Positions 1 through 6,195 of a stretch of 14,692 bases of DNA are shown piece after piece. The stretch is from an uncultured bacterium. Lineage in GTDB: Bacteria; Patescibacteriota; Saccharimonadia; Saccharimonadales; Saccharimonadaceae. Position 1 is the first letter of the stretch, and the number at the start of each line of letters is the position of its first letter. The notes under the pieces were generated by a model. That model ran no database searches. It saw only the letters and a program-made list of their open reading frames with translations, and was not told where the DNA came from. Where the stretch lies: assembly GCA_937922985.1 (NCBI GenBank), contig CALAKV010000010.1, positions 1 through 14,692 of the forward strand, read 5' to 3'. Position numbers and translations under genes: made by a program.

Positions 1-118
1 TAATTGTGCTTGAGCGAGCCCAAGTTTTAATCACTGTTCGGTCATCTGCTCCAAGAGCCGCTACTTTTTTAGCAAGCTTGAAGTCGATAAACGGACCTTT
101 TTTCAATGAACGACTCAT
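1..118 (-). CDS. rpsS: Ribosomal protein uS19 (RpsS), N-terminal part, cut by window edge
   Basis: Small-subunit protein S19, which sits in the 30S head near helix 42. Translating the minus strand from the ATG at 118-116 gives MSRSLKKGPFIDFKLAKKV and continues to the window edge at about residue 39, ending in a TWARSSTI segment. The SLKKGPF(I/V)D start and the (T/R)W(A/S)RxSTI segment are the usual S19 signatures. The gene is open at the left edge, so it is partial. Its ATG abuts the rplB stop codon (TAA at 121-119), and the Shine-Dalgarno sequence (AGGAG) lies inside the end of rplB. It is therefore the fifth gene of the rplC operon and is translationally coupled to rplB. The order rplB-rpsS is the conserved S10-operon order. 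Confidence 0.93.
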   Translation of the reverse strand, partial: MSRSLKKGPFIDFKLAKKVAALGADDRTVIKTWARSSTI

Positions 119-964
119 TTATTTTCTCCTCTTAGCTTCGTGACGACTCTTCACGATAAATTTATTAGTACTCTTGCGTCGGCGAGTTTTGTAGCCGAGA
201 GTTGGTTGACCCCAAGGTGTGCGTGGAGTTGAGCGACCAATTCCGTGTCGTCCACCGTCACCACCACCATGTGGGTGATCTACAGCATTCATAACAACAC
301 CACGAACTGTTGGGCGAATACCTTTACGGCGATTTCGACCAGCAGAACCAATTTTTACGTTCTGATGTTGAATATTTCCAACCGTTCCAAGCGTAGCTTC
401 AGCTTCTAAGCGGAATTTTCGAACTTCACCTGAAGGTAATTTTACCTGAGCGTAGTCACCTTCTTTCGCCATCAACTGAGCTTTAGCACCAGCTGAACGA
501 ACCATTTGCGCACCTTTTCCTGGTGTGATTTCGATTGCGTAAATCAATGAACCAACAGGAATTTCTGAAAGTGGCATTCGGTTTGAGGCTTCAATTTCAA
601 TGTCTTTTTTACCAGTTTGGAAAACTTTACCTTGGAACATTGAAGTGTCGGCTAAAACATAGTAGAATTTACCATTTTGATCTTGAACTCGAGCAATTCG
701 TGCACTTCGGTTTGGATCATATTCGATTTCTCGAACAGTTAAAGTTAAACCTGTTGGCATTTTGTGAGTCAAGATTCGGTAATGTCGTTTAACACCACCA
801 CCTCGGTGTCGAACTGTAATTCGACCAGAGTTGTTGCGTCCAGCGTTTTGCTTTTTCGCTTTCAAAAGACTTTTTAGCGGTTTTCGAGTTGTAATTTCGC
901 TATAGTCTTCAGTCGTCATACCGCGTCGAGCAGGAGTCGTAGGGTTGTATTTTCTAATAGCCAT
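119..964 (-). CDS. rplB: Ribosomal protein uL2 (RplB)
   Basis: Large-subunit protein L2, which binds 23S rRNA near the peptidyl-transferase centre and supports subunit joining. The 281 residues match the usual family length of about 275. Visible signatures include GRITVRHRGGGVKRHYR (about 48-64), the GxPVGSxxYxIE core (about 136-146) and the C-terminal AVDHPHGGGDGGRHGIGR block (about 227-244), which carries the conserved His of the active-site loop. The basic tail TRRRKSTNKFIVKSRHEAKR is typical. The start codon at 964-962 overlaps the rplW stop by one base (TAATG), with GAGGAG just upstream. The N-terminus NPTTPARRGMT resembles Saccharibacterial L2 from memory; I could not check this by alignment. 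Confidence 0.98.
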   Translation of the reverse strand: MAIRKYNPTTPARRGMTTEDYSEITTRKPLKSLLKAKKQNAGRNNSGRITVRHRGGGVKRHYRILTHKMPTGLTLTVREIEYDPNRSARIARVQDQNGKFYYVLADTSMFQGKVFQTGKKDIEIEASNRMPLSEIPVGSLIYAIEITPGKGAQMVRSAGAKAQLMAKEGDYAQVKLPSGEVRKFRLEAEATLGTVGNIQHQNVKIGSAGRNRRKGIRPTVRGVVMNAVDHPHGGGDGGRHGIGRSTPRTPWGQPTLGYKTRRRKSTNKFIVKSRHEAKRRK

Positions 965-1299
965 TACTTCTTCTCCTCAGCAGTTTCAGCTTCAGCGCTT
1001 TCAAAGATTGTAATCTTATCACCTTCTTTTACAGTCACGTAAGCTTTCTTAATATCTTTTTGAGTTGTTGAACCTGCAACGTATCGTTTTGGATTTCGAG
1101 ATTTGTTGATTCGTTTAACTTTACCAGCCTGAACAACAGTTCGAACACCAGTCACAGTTACTTCAAACTCTTTTTCAATCGCTTCTTTGATTTGATTCTT
1201 GTTCAAAGTTAGCGGTACATTAAATACGTAAACATTTTTTGTTGTAGAAAGAGCATAAGCTTTCTCGGTTGCTCGTGGAGTAATAGGTTTGATCGCCAT
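964..1299 (-). CDS. rplW: Ribosomal protein uL23 (RplW)
   Basis: Large-subunit protein L23 at the polypeptide exit tunnel, a docking point for trigger factor and SRP. The reading frame is open further upstream, to 1320, but I place the start at the ATG at 1299-1297. It gives MAIKPITPRATEKAYAL, shares one base with the rplD stop (TAATG), and has an AGGAGGAG Shine-Dalgarno sequence encoded in the last codons of rplD. The product is 111 residues, with the L23 features T(E)KAYxL near the start, (Y)VFNV (about 24-28), NKNQIKEAIEKEFEVTV (about 34-50) and the basic KVKRINKSRNPKRYV loop. The acidic and Lys-rich tail (ESAEAETAEEKK) is an extension without a family signature. Confidence 0.96.
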   Translation of the reverse strand: MAIKPITPRATEKAYALSTTKNVYVFNVPLTLNKNQIKEAIEKEFEVTVTGVRTVVQAGKVKRINKSRNPKRYVAGSTTQKDIKKAYVTVKEGDKITIFESAEAETAEEKK

Positions 1300-1886
1300 T
1301 ATTTTTCTCCTCCTAACCAATTTTCGATTGTTTCAATTGCTTTTGGCGCAATAACAATGTGATCAGCATTCAAAATGTCAAATACGTTTAGATACATTGG
1401 TGAAACAAGCAAAGCTTCACTAATATTATTTGTTGCGCGAATTAATTCATCTGTTTTTTCAGCAACAATAAGAACTCGTCGATTTAAGTTATTCTCTTTC
1501 AAGAATTTTGCAACTTCAGCAGTTTTACCAGTTGTTTTAATTTCTGCAACAAGAACTTTTTCAGCTTGAACCGTCAAAGCTTGTCGAAGAGCAACTCGTT
1601 TTGAAGTTTTCGAAATCTTTTTAGTATAGTTTTCGTTACCGCGTGGTCCAAAAACAATACCACCGCCTCGCCAGATTGGGTTTCGAATTGATCCAAATCG
1701 TGCGCGACCAGTTCCTTTTTGTCGCCATGGCTTTTTACCACCACCACGAACTTCACCGCGTTGTTTTGTTGTAGCACTTGCCAAGCGGTTGTTAGCAAGA
1801 TAAGCGTCATAGGCAAGCTTTAATAGTTCATGATTTCGAACTTCAACTGCAAAAACGCTTTTTGGAAGAGTTGTTTTTTCAGCCAT
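1299..1886 (-). CDS. rplD: Ribosomal protein uL4 (RplD)
   Basis: Large-subunit protein L4, which lines the exit tunnel. In some bacteria it also represses its own operon by binding the mRNA leader. The 195 residues fit the family length of about 200. The conserved tunnel-loop region is clear at about 38-77: ASATTKQRGEVRGGGKKPWRQ, then KGTGRARFGSIRNPIWRGGGIVFGP (quoted in two parts). The C-terminal half has the Rossmann-like LIVAEKT and (H)IVIAPKAIE segments. The ATG at 1886-1884 overlaps the rplC stop by one base (TAATG), and GGAGG lies about 10 bases upstream. Being second in an operon with a structured leader makes it one possible regulator, which is inference only. Confidence 0.97.
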   Translation of the reverse strand: MAEKTTLPKSVFAVEVRNHELLKLAYDAYLANNRLASATTKQRGEVRGGGKKPWRQKGTGRARFGSIRNPIWRGGGIVFGPRGNENYTKKISKTSKRVALRQALTVQAEKVLVAEIKTTGKTAEVAKFLKENNLNRRVLIVAEKTDELIRATNNISEALLVSPMYLNVFDILNADHIVIAPKAIETIENWLGGEK

Positions 1887-2500
1887 TATGCTTTACCTCC
1901 AATGCTGATAAGACCCTTCTTTGGTCCTGGCACAGCACCTTTTAGCCCAATTAAGTTATTTTCTGCATCGATGTAAGCAACTGTTAGATTTTTAACAGTA
2001 ACTTTGTCGTGACCCATTCGTCCAGGCATTCTTTTACCTTTGAAGACTTTTTGTGGATACATTGAGCCGATTGACCCAACACGACGCACGTTTCCGTTTC
2101 CACCGTGCGAACTCTTGCTTGTGTTAAAGTTATGTCGCTTAACCGTTCCAGCAAAACCTTTACCTTTACTTGTTCCAGTTACATCAACAATGTCACCAAG
2201 CTCGAAAGCTTCAACATTAATTTTAGCGCCAACTTTTATATCCACAGGAATTTCGTCAACGCGGAACTCACGAAGATGCTTCGGAGTTACCTCTGCTGGT
2301 TTTACATGTCCAGCCACGGCCTTGCTCAGGTTCTTACCCTCACCAAATGCCACTTGAACTGCGTTGTAGCCGTCTGTTTCAACGGTTTTAACCTGAGTCA
2401 CAGTTACAGGGCCGGCTTGAACAAGCGTAATTGGTGTAACAACGCCGTCTTCACCGATGATTTGGGTCATACCAATTTTGGTACCGAGAAGTGTTTTCAT
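1886..2500 (-). CDS. rplC: Ribosomal protein uL3 (RplC), first gene of the operon
   Basis: Large-subunit protein L3, an early assembly protein near the peptidyl-transferase centre. The reading frame is open back to 2674, but the promoter and leader lie inside that stretch. The start is the ATG at 2500-2498, giving MKTLLGTKIGMTQI, the usual L3 beginning, with GGGAG about 10 bases upstream. The product is 204 residues, normal for the family. The conserved block DVTGTSKGKGFAGTVKRHNF (about 105-124) is followed by SHGG, RRVGSIG, VFKGKRMPGRMG and VPGPKKGLI. rpsJ, normally directly upstream of rplC, is absent; a histidine kinase gene lies there instead. Transcription appears to start about 140 bases upstream of the start codon. 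Confidence 0.97.
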   Translation of the reverse strand: MKTLLGTKIGMTQIIGEDGVVTPITLVQAGPVTVTQVKTVETDGYNAVQVAFGEGKNLSKAVAGHVKPAEVTPKHLREFRVDEIPVDIKVGAKINVEAFELGDIVDVTGTSKGKGFAGTVKRHNFNTSKSSHGGNGNVRRVGSIGSMYPQKVFKGKRMPGRMGHDKVTVKNLTVAYIDAENNLIGLKGAVPGPKKGLISIGGKA

Positions 2501-2641
2501 TTCACTTATGCTCCCAATTAATTTAATATTAGTTAAACTTTCCACGATTAAAGCTTGGCGTTCACGTGGTTTCGAAAGCGGGTTTTCCCTGTTACGACCC
2601 TCGCATGGCCAAGTTTTATATTTACGTAAATAAAGTTCACC
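2501..2641 (-). promoter_or_regulatory. Structured 5' leader of the rplC operon, candidate autoregulatory RNA with possible pseudoknot
   Basis: About 140 transcribed bases precede rplC. On the minus-strand RNA I see four pairings. P1 is AACUUU (2637-2632) with AAAGUU (2541-2536). P2 is AAACUUGGC (2616-2608) with GCCAAG-C-UUU (2559-2550, one bulged C). P3 is GCGAGGGU (2604-2597) with ACCCGC (2583-2578), with a two-base bulge. Finally, CCACG (2569-2565), inside the P2 loop, pairs with CGUGG (2546-2542), just 3' of P2. The last pairing crosses P2, so it is either a pseudoknot or an alternative to P2. A 10-base palindrome TTTACGTAAA (2621-2630) lies just after the predicted start of transcription. 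Leaders of r-protein operons are often bound by a protein they encode. No known leader family is claimed here. Confidence 0.6.
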
Positions 2642-2645
2642 AATT

Positions 2646-2674
2646 ATTCTAGCACAAATATCTTTAAAAATCAA
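2646..2674 (-). promoter_or_regulatory. Sigma-70-type promoter of the rplC operon
   Basis: On the minus strand the -35 is TTGATT (2674-2669). A 17-base spacer follows, and the -10 is TAGAAT (2651-2646) preceded by TG one base away (extended -10). Transcription would start near 2640. No hairpin terminator is visible between the upstream kinase gene stop (2693) and this promoter, so some read-through from the kinase operon into rplC is possible. Confidence 0.75.
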
Positions 2675-2692
2675 GAGTTTTAATCAAAAAAA

Positions 2693-3745
2693 CTATCTCG
2701 AAAATCGCATTAAAACTGAAAATGTAGTTTTGAATTTTTTAGTTTTCGGAATTCTCTCATTTTTAGCTAAAATTACACTATGCGTTTCTTCCGCCAGCTT
2801 TTTTGCAATTGCAAGTCCCAAACCATAGCCTTCCGTGTGATTATTACAACTTCGAACTTTATCACATCTATAAAATCGATCAAAAAACTTATTTAACTCA
2901 TCTTGCGGAATTTCATTCGAAAAATTCGAGACAGATAAAACAGCTTGTCGATTTTGCCTAAAAATCTTCACTTCAATCGGCTCTTTCGAAATATTATATT
3001 TCAGCGCATTATCAATCAGAATCATAGCAATTTCATCAATTGCCGTTTCGTTATTTTGAATAATAAATTCCTTGCCATCTTCGAACTTAATTTTCTTTTC
3101 CGCATCTGGAAATTTTGAAATTCTAGCCTTAATAATTTCGTTCAAGTTTACAGCTGAAAGTGGAATTTCTTCATTAATTTTCGAAAGACTAAGCAGCATT
3201 TTTACCATCTCAGTTAAGCTTTTTGCTTCTTCTAAATTGCTCTCCAGAACTTCACGGAGCTCATTATTTGAAGCTGTTTTATCTTTTAGAATTATTTCAG
3301 TTTCAAGCTGGATTGCTGCAAGTGGTGTTCGAATTTCGTGGCTCGCATTTGAAACAAATTCAGACTGTAACTTATGAGCTTTTTCAAGAGGTTCTAAAGC
3401 ACGGCGCGCCAGCCAAAAACTACCAATACCGCCAGCTAATAAAATTAAAAAATCTAAAATTAGAATTGATTCAGTAATCTGTTCACTAGCTCGTTTGTTC
3501 CTTGCCGTAATGATTTTTTCGCGAAGCTCATCTGTTCCGTAGCTATTTTTGTCTTTCGAAAAACTTGTTTCAATGAGTGGAGTGGAAATTTCCATAGTAT
3601 TCGTGCTAATTGAATAAAAAATTACAATATTAAAAATTCCAACAATTGCTAGCAAAATCAAGAAATATAGCATCGAAAGGCTAAAATGAGCACTTTTAAA
3701 AATATCGCCACCGAATTTAAATAATCTCCGTTCTTTATTACTCAT
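2693..3745 (-). CDS. Membrane sensor histidine kinase
   Basis: Two-component sensor kinase of 350 residues. Numbered from the ATG at 3745 it has a transmembrane segment at about 22-47, a short extracytoplasmic loop of about 45 residues, and a second membrane segment at about 92-113. A dimerisation/H-box follows with FVSNASHEIRTPLAAIQLE (phospho-accepting His at about 136), then an N-box DEIAMILIDNALKYN (about 237-251), FFDRFYR (about 287-293) and a G2 box GYGLGLAI (about 306-313). A TTG three bases upstream (3748) could also start it. The ATG overlaps the last bases of the response regulator gene (ATGAGTAA), so the two are coupled. The usual G1 motif DxGxG is replaced by the SNFSNEIP region, so the ATP-binding loop is atypical. 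The stop is TAG. The signal sensed cannot be read from the sequence. Confidence 0.95.
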   Translation of the reverse strand: MSNKERRLFKFGGDIFKSAHFSLSMLYFLILLAIVGIFNIVIFYSISTNTMEISTPLIETSFSKDKNSYGTDELREKIITARNKRASEQITESILILDFLILLAGGIGSFWLARRALEPLEKAHKLQSEFVSNASHEIRTPLAAIQLETEIILKDKTASNNELREVLESNLEEAKSLTEMVKMLLSLSKINEEIPLSAVNLNEIIKARISKFPDAEKKIKFEDGKEFIIQNNETAIDEIAMILIDNALKYNISKEPIEVKIFRQNRQAVLSVSNFSNEIPQDELNKFFDRFYRCDKVRSCNNHTEGYGLGLAIAKKLAEETHSVILAKNERIPKTKKFKTTFSVLMRFSR

Positions 3746-4409
3746 CAATTTTATACCCTATTCCTCGAACGGTTTTAATTAGTTTTTTATCAAAAGGCTT
3801 ATCAACTTTTTCACGCAAATAACTGATATAAACTTCAATATTATTTGGCAAAATATCTGCATCATAATCCCAAACATGAGCAATAATTTGCTCTTTCGAA
3901 ACTGGGCGGCCAGCATTTCGCACTAAATATTCGAGAAGTGAAAATTCTTTATTTGTAAGTTCGATTTTTTGATCATTTCGAAAAACTTCATGCGCGTTTA
4001 AATCTAATGATAGATCTGCAATTTTTAGAATAGTTTCAGCTTGGGTTTGTGGCCTTCGAAGCAACGCTCGAACACGCGCTAAAAGCTCATCTAGAGCGAA
4101 AGGTTTCGTTAAATAATCATCTGCACCACTATCTAAACCCTCGGTTTTATCTCGAATTTCGCCCAGTGCCGTTAAAAGTAAAATTGGCACTCTTTTACCT
4201 TCTTCACGGAGCTTTTTAGTTAAGCTCAAACCATCATAATCACCTGGAATCATTCGATCAAGAATCAATAAATCATAATCAATCATTCCCGCCATCGCGT
4301 AAGCATCAGTCCCATCGTGCGAAATATCCACGGCGTATTTTTCGTTTTTCAAAGCTCGCCCGAGCGCTCGAGCAATTTTTCGTTCATCTTCAACAATCAA
4401 AATTCTCAT
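3738..4409 (-). CDS. OmpR/PhoB-family response regulator
   Basis: Response regulator of 223 residues that would be phosphorylated by the overlapping kinase and bind DNA. The receiver domain (about 1-118) has the acidic pair E7/D8, the phospho-acceptor D51 in LLILDRMIP, T80 in LLLTA and K102 in TKPF, so all catalytic residues are present. The C-terminal winged helix (about 126-222) contains LTNKEFSLLEYLVRNAGRPV, the recognition region VSKEQI...NNIEVYISYLREK and the closing wing TVRGIGYKI, typical of OmpR/PhoB. The ATG (4409-4407) has no Shine-Dalgarno sequence and follows an extended -10 by 8 bases, suggesting a leaderless mRNA. It is the first gene of a two-gene operon with the kinase. Its target genes are unknown; the neighbouring transporter is a guess from position only. 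Confidence 0.96.
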   Translation of the reverse strand: MRILIVEDERKIARALGRALKNEKYAVDISHDGTDAYAMAGMIDYDLLILDRMIPGDYDGLSLTKKLREEGKRVPILLLTALGEIRDKTEGLDSGADDYLTKPFALDELLARVRALLRRPQTQAETILKIADLSLDLNAHEVFRNDQKIELTNKEFSLLEYLVRNAGRPVSKEQIIAHVWDYDADILPNNIEVYISYLREKVDKPFDKKLIKTVRGIGYKIDE

Positions 4410-4417
4410 ATATAATT

Positions 4418-4426
4418 ATTTTATCA
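4418..4426 (-). promoter_or_regulatory. Extended -10 promoter of the response regulator gene, likely leaderless
   Basis: On the minus strand TGATAAAAT (4426-4418) is an extended -10 (TG, one base, TAAAAT). It is followed by 8 bases and then the ATG at 4409. There is no convincing -35 at 16-18 bases upstream, which is tolerated by extended -10 promoters. The start of transcription would fall at or within two bases of the start codon. Confidence 0.55.
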
Positions 4427-4460
4427 CGCTTTACTTAAAAAATCCTGAAAATTCATTTTT

Positions 4461-4491
4461 TCGAAAAAAGAAAAGCCCCGAAATGGGGCTT
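4461..4491 (-). terminator. Intrinsic terminator of the 108-residue gene
   Basis: On the minus strand AAGCCCC (4491-4485), a five-base loop and GGGGCTT (4479-4473) form a perfect 7-bp GC-rich stem. A T-rich run TTCTTTTTTCG (4472-4462) follows. It lies 17 bases after the stop codon of the gene at 4508-4834 and before the response regulator promoter, so the two units are separate. Confidence 0.92.
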
Positions 4492-4507
4492 AAAATGAGA
4501 AATTATA

Positions 4508-4834
4508 TTACTGAGAAATGAACTTACGACGAGATCTTTTCTGATTCAACTTTATGTACTTTTCGAGCTTAAACTTAAAAAGTATAACAGAGTAACCAAA
4601 AATGGTTGATGGATCGATGTCGAAAAATGTGTCGGATCCATTATGTAAAGAAATAGCTCCAATTCTATTCCAGTTACTTTCGGCAAAAGTTATATATCCA
4701 TCTAGAAGATTATATTCCATGCGATACCTTTTACCCTCAAAATATATAGAAGATTTGATATGGCTGATTTCCACAGCTTCATCATTGAAAGACTCTTCGA
4801 ATATTTTCTTCATAACTTCTTTGCTAAATATCAT
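4508..4834 (-). CDS. Uncharacterised 108-residue protein
   Basis: I do not recognise this protein. It is soluble-looking with no signal peptide or membrane segment. It has an acidic N-terminal helix (about 9-25), an aromatic-rich middle with alternating strands such as SIYFEGKRYRMEYNLLDGYITF (positions about 29-50; quoted to show aromatic spacing), and a strongly basic tail (KLNQKRSRRKF). The reading frame is supported by its own consensus promoter, a strong terminator and a GGGGG tract 9 bases before the ATG that could pair, with one wobble, to the anti-Shine-Dalgarno sequence. A second possible start is the ATG at residue 8, behind AAAGAAG. As a single gene with its own signals it looks like an independent unit between the ABC operon and the two-component operon, possibly acquired separately. 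The function is unknown. Confidence 0.75.
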   Translation of the reverse strand: MIFSKEVMKKIFEESFNDEAVEISHIKSSIYFEGKRYRMEYNLLDGYITFAESNWNRIGAISLHNGSDTFFDIDPSTIFGYSVILFKFKLEKYIKLNQKRSRRKFISQ

Positions 4835-4843
4835 AAGGTTCTG

Positions 4844-4875
4844 CCCCCAAAAAAAAATTTTTGACTTTGAAAGTC
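4844..4875 (-). promoter_or_regulatory. 5' leader of the 108-residue gene with hairpin and homopolymer runs
   Basis: The predicted transcript would begin around 4875 with GACTT-TCA-AAGTC (4875-4863), a short perfect hairpin. The runs A5T9 (4862-4849) and G5 (4848-4844) follow, before the ATG at 4834. The hairpin plus U9 resembles a weak intrinsic terminator placed inside the leader, and the G5 may act as the ribosome-binding site. Confidence 0.4.
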
Positions 4876-4881
4876 TTTTAA

Positions 4882-4910
4882 ATTATACAACTTTTTACAA
4901 CAAAAGTCAA
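4882..4910 (-). promoter_or_regulatory. Consensus promoter of the 108-residue gene
   Basis: On the minus strand TTGACT (4910-4905), a 17-base spacer and TATAAT (4887-4882) make the closest match to the sigma-70 consensus in the window. The -35 box shares three bases with the foot of the terminator stem of the upstream ABC operon (4908-4936). The predicted start of transcription is near 4875. Confidence 0.82.
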
Positions 4911-4936
4911 GAGCCGTCCTTTTCGAACAGCTCTTG
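4901..4936 (-). terminator. Intrinsic terminator of the ABC transporter operon
   Basis: On the minus strand the arms 4936-4925 and 4919-4908 (CAAGAGC... and ...GCTCTTG) pair over 12 positions, counting two G-U pairs, around a GAAAA loop. A short T run follows (ACTTTTGTTG). It lies 18 bases after the permease stop codon. The T run is short, so termination may be incomplete. Confidence 0.75.
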
Positions 4937-4953
4937 TTAATTTTTAAGCCAAT

Positions 4954-6195
4954 TTAAGCAATTTTCTTTTTCGAAAAAATACTTTTAAGATTTACTTTTG
5001 AACCATAAGAAATTGTTCCAAAGCGGAAGATTCGCACAGCGAGCCAAACGGCAAAAATCGCAAAAATAACAAGAAGCGAAATTCCAATAAGGGCTTCTGC
5101 TAAGCTTAAAGTTCCCAGCATATTTCGAAGAAGCAAAGAAATTGGTGAAGTTAGCGGAAAATAGCTCAAGAAGACAGTTAGAGCACTTGGCTCGCTCGAA
5201 AGGAATGAAGGAAGTACGAAAAGCGGCATCATTAGAGGCATAATAATTGCTGCAAAATAATTTGAAGCCTCTTGTGCGGTTGGCATTGCCGAACCGAGTG
5301 CAACAATAAACCCTGTTGTCATCATAAATCCAGCAATTAAAATTACAGCAGAAATTGCGATCGTACCAAAATCCCATTTAATAGCCGAGATAATTGGCAT
5401 CAAATCTGGTAAATTTAAATCTTTCGCAAGCGTTCCAATGCTTGAAATTACCACAAGCCCAATGACAATTGGTAGAATTATTGTTAAAATCTGAACGAGC
5501 CCTAAAACCATGATTGAAATAATTTTTCCCAAAATTAAAGTTTTGGCCGAAATGCTGGTTAAAATCATCTCCGTAACGCGGTTTTCTTTTTCTTCAGTTG
5601 TGCTTGTAAGCATTCGGTTTGAAAGAAAAACAGTAATAAAATAGAATATCGCTAAGAAAATTCCTGGCACAATCATTTCTGGGAATTGATTATACTTTTC
5701 ACCATTTTTGAAAAATGTTTGCTCAGTTTTATAAGTTTCATTAATTAACGCTAACTGATTTTTATTCGTAGCTTGGACGCCAGAATTCTTCAAAATAGTT
5801 TTTAAAACCGCTGAATATTTGCCATTTTCATTAATATTAGTATTTTTTCCATAAATTTCAACCTTTTCACTGGTTAAATCTTTTGGTATAAAATAAAATG
5901 CACTAAGTTTTCCATTTTTTACGGATTCGATCGCCTTTTGCTTATCGTTCGAAAAACTACCCTTTAATTGTAAAACAAGCTCCTTAGAAATTAAACCACT
6001 TTCATCTTGAATCTGGAATGAAAAACTCTCTTTTGCTAATTTTTCTTGGTTCTCTTTTGCTTGTGAGCCTGAAATTGCGCCAAACATAAACATTGCGCCA
6101 TAAATTACAGGAATTGCAAAAATCGCAATCCAAAAAGTTGGCTTTTTCAGTGCACGGAAGATTTCGAACCTTAAAACTGTTCCTAGATTATACAT
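4954..6195 (-). CDS. ABC-2 type transporter permease (NatB/YhaP-like)
   Basis: Membrane subunit of an exporter, 413 residues. There is one N-terminal membrane segment (about 21-41), then a large extracytoplasmic domain (about 42-173), then about five more segments (174-193, 222-252, 278-300, 313-333, 364-390). This is the layout of the NatB/ABC-2 permease family (COG1668). The cytoplasmic motif STTEEKENRVTEMILTS (about 198-214) after the second segment is the family hallmark. The gene overlaps the ATPase gene by 8 bases (ATGTATAA), so the two are translationally coupled and form one complex. NatAB-type pairs export Na+ or small toxic molecules in some bacteria; the substrate here cannot be inferred. 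A terminator follows the stop codon. Confidence 0.93.
   Translation of the reverse strand: MYNLGTVLRFEIFRALKKPTFWIAIFAIPVIYGAMFMFGAISGSQAKENQEKLAKESFSFQIQDESGLISKELVLQLKGSFSNDKQKAIESVKNGKLSAFYFIPKDLTSEKVEIYGKNTNINENGKYSAVLKTILKNSGVQATNKNQLALINETYKTEQTFFKNGEKYNQFPEMIVPGIFLAIFYFITVFLSNRMLTSTTEEKENRVTEMILTSISAKTLILGKIISIMVLGLVQILTIILPIVIGLVVISSIGTLAKDLNLPDLMPIISAIKWDFGTIAISAVILIAGFMMTTGFIVALGSAMPTAQEASNYFAAIIMPLMMPLFVLPSFLSSEPSALTVFLSYFPLTSPISLLLRNMLGTLSLAEALIGISLLVIFAIFAVWLAVRIFRFGTISYGSKVNLKSIFSKKKIA

Noticed and set aside
535..2521. Plus-strand open frames opposite the r-protein genes
   Set aside because: They are antisense to strongly conserved genes, lack ribosome-binding sites and have low-quality composition; they are shadows.
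2501..2674. In-frame extension of rplC upstream of the family start (58 extra residues)
   Set aside because: The stretch contains the promoter, leader structures and Shine-Dalgarno sequence, and the extra residues match nothing in L3.
4602..4940. Plus-strand open frame opposite the 108-residue gene
   Set aside because: It runs through the promoter and terminator of the minus-strand gene; no promoter or ribosome-binding site of its own is seen.
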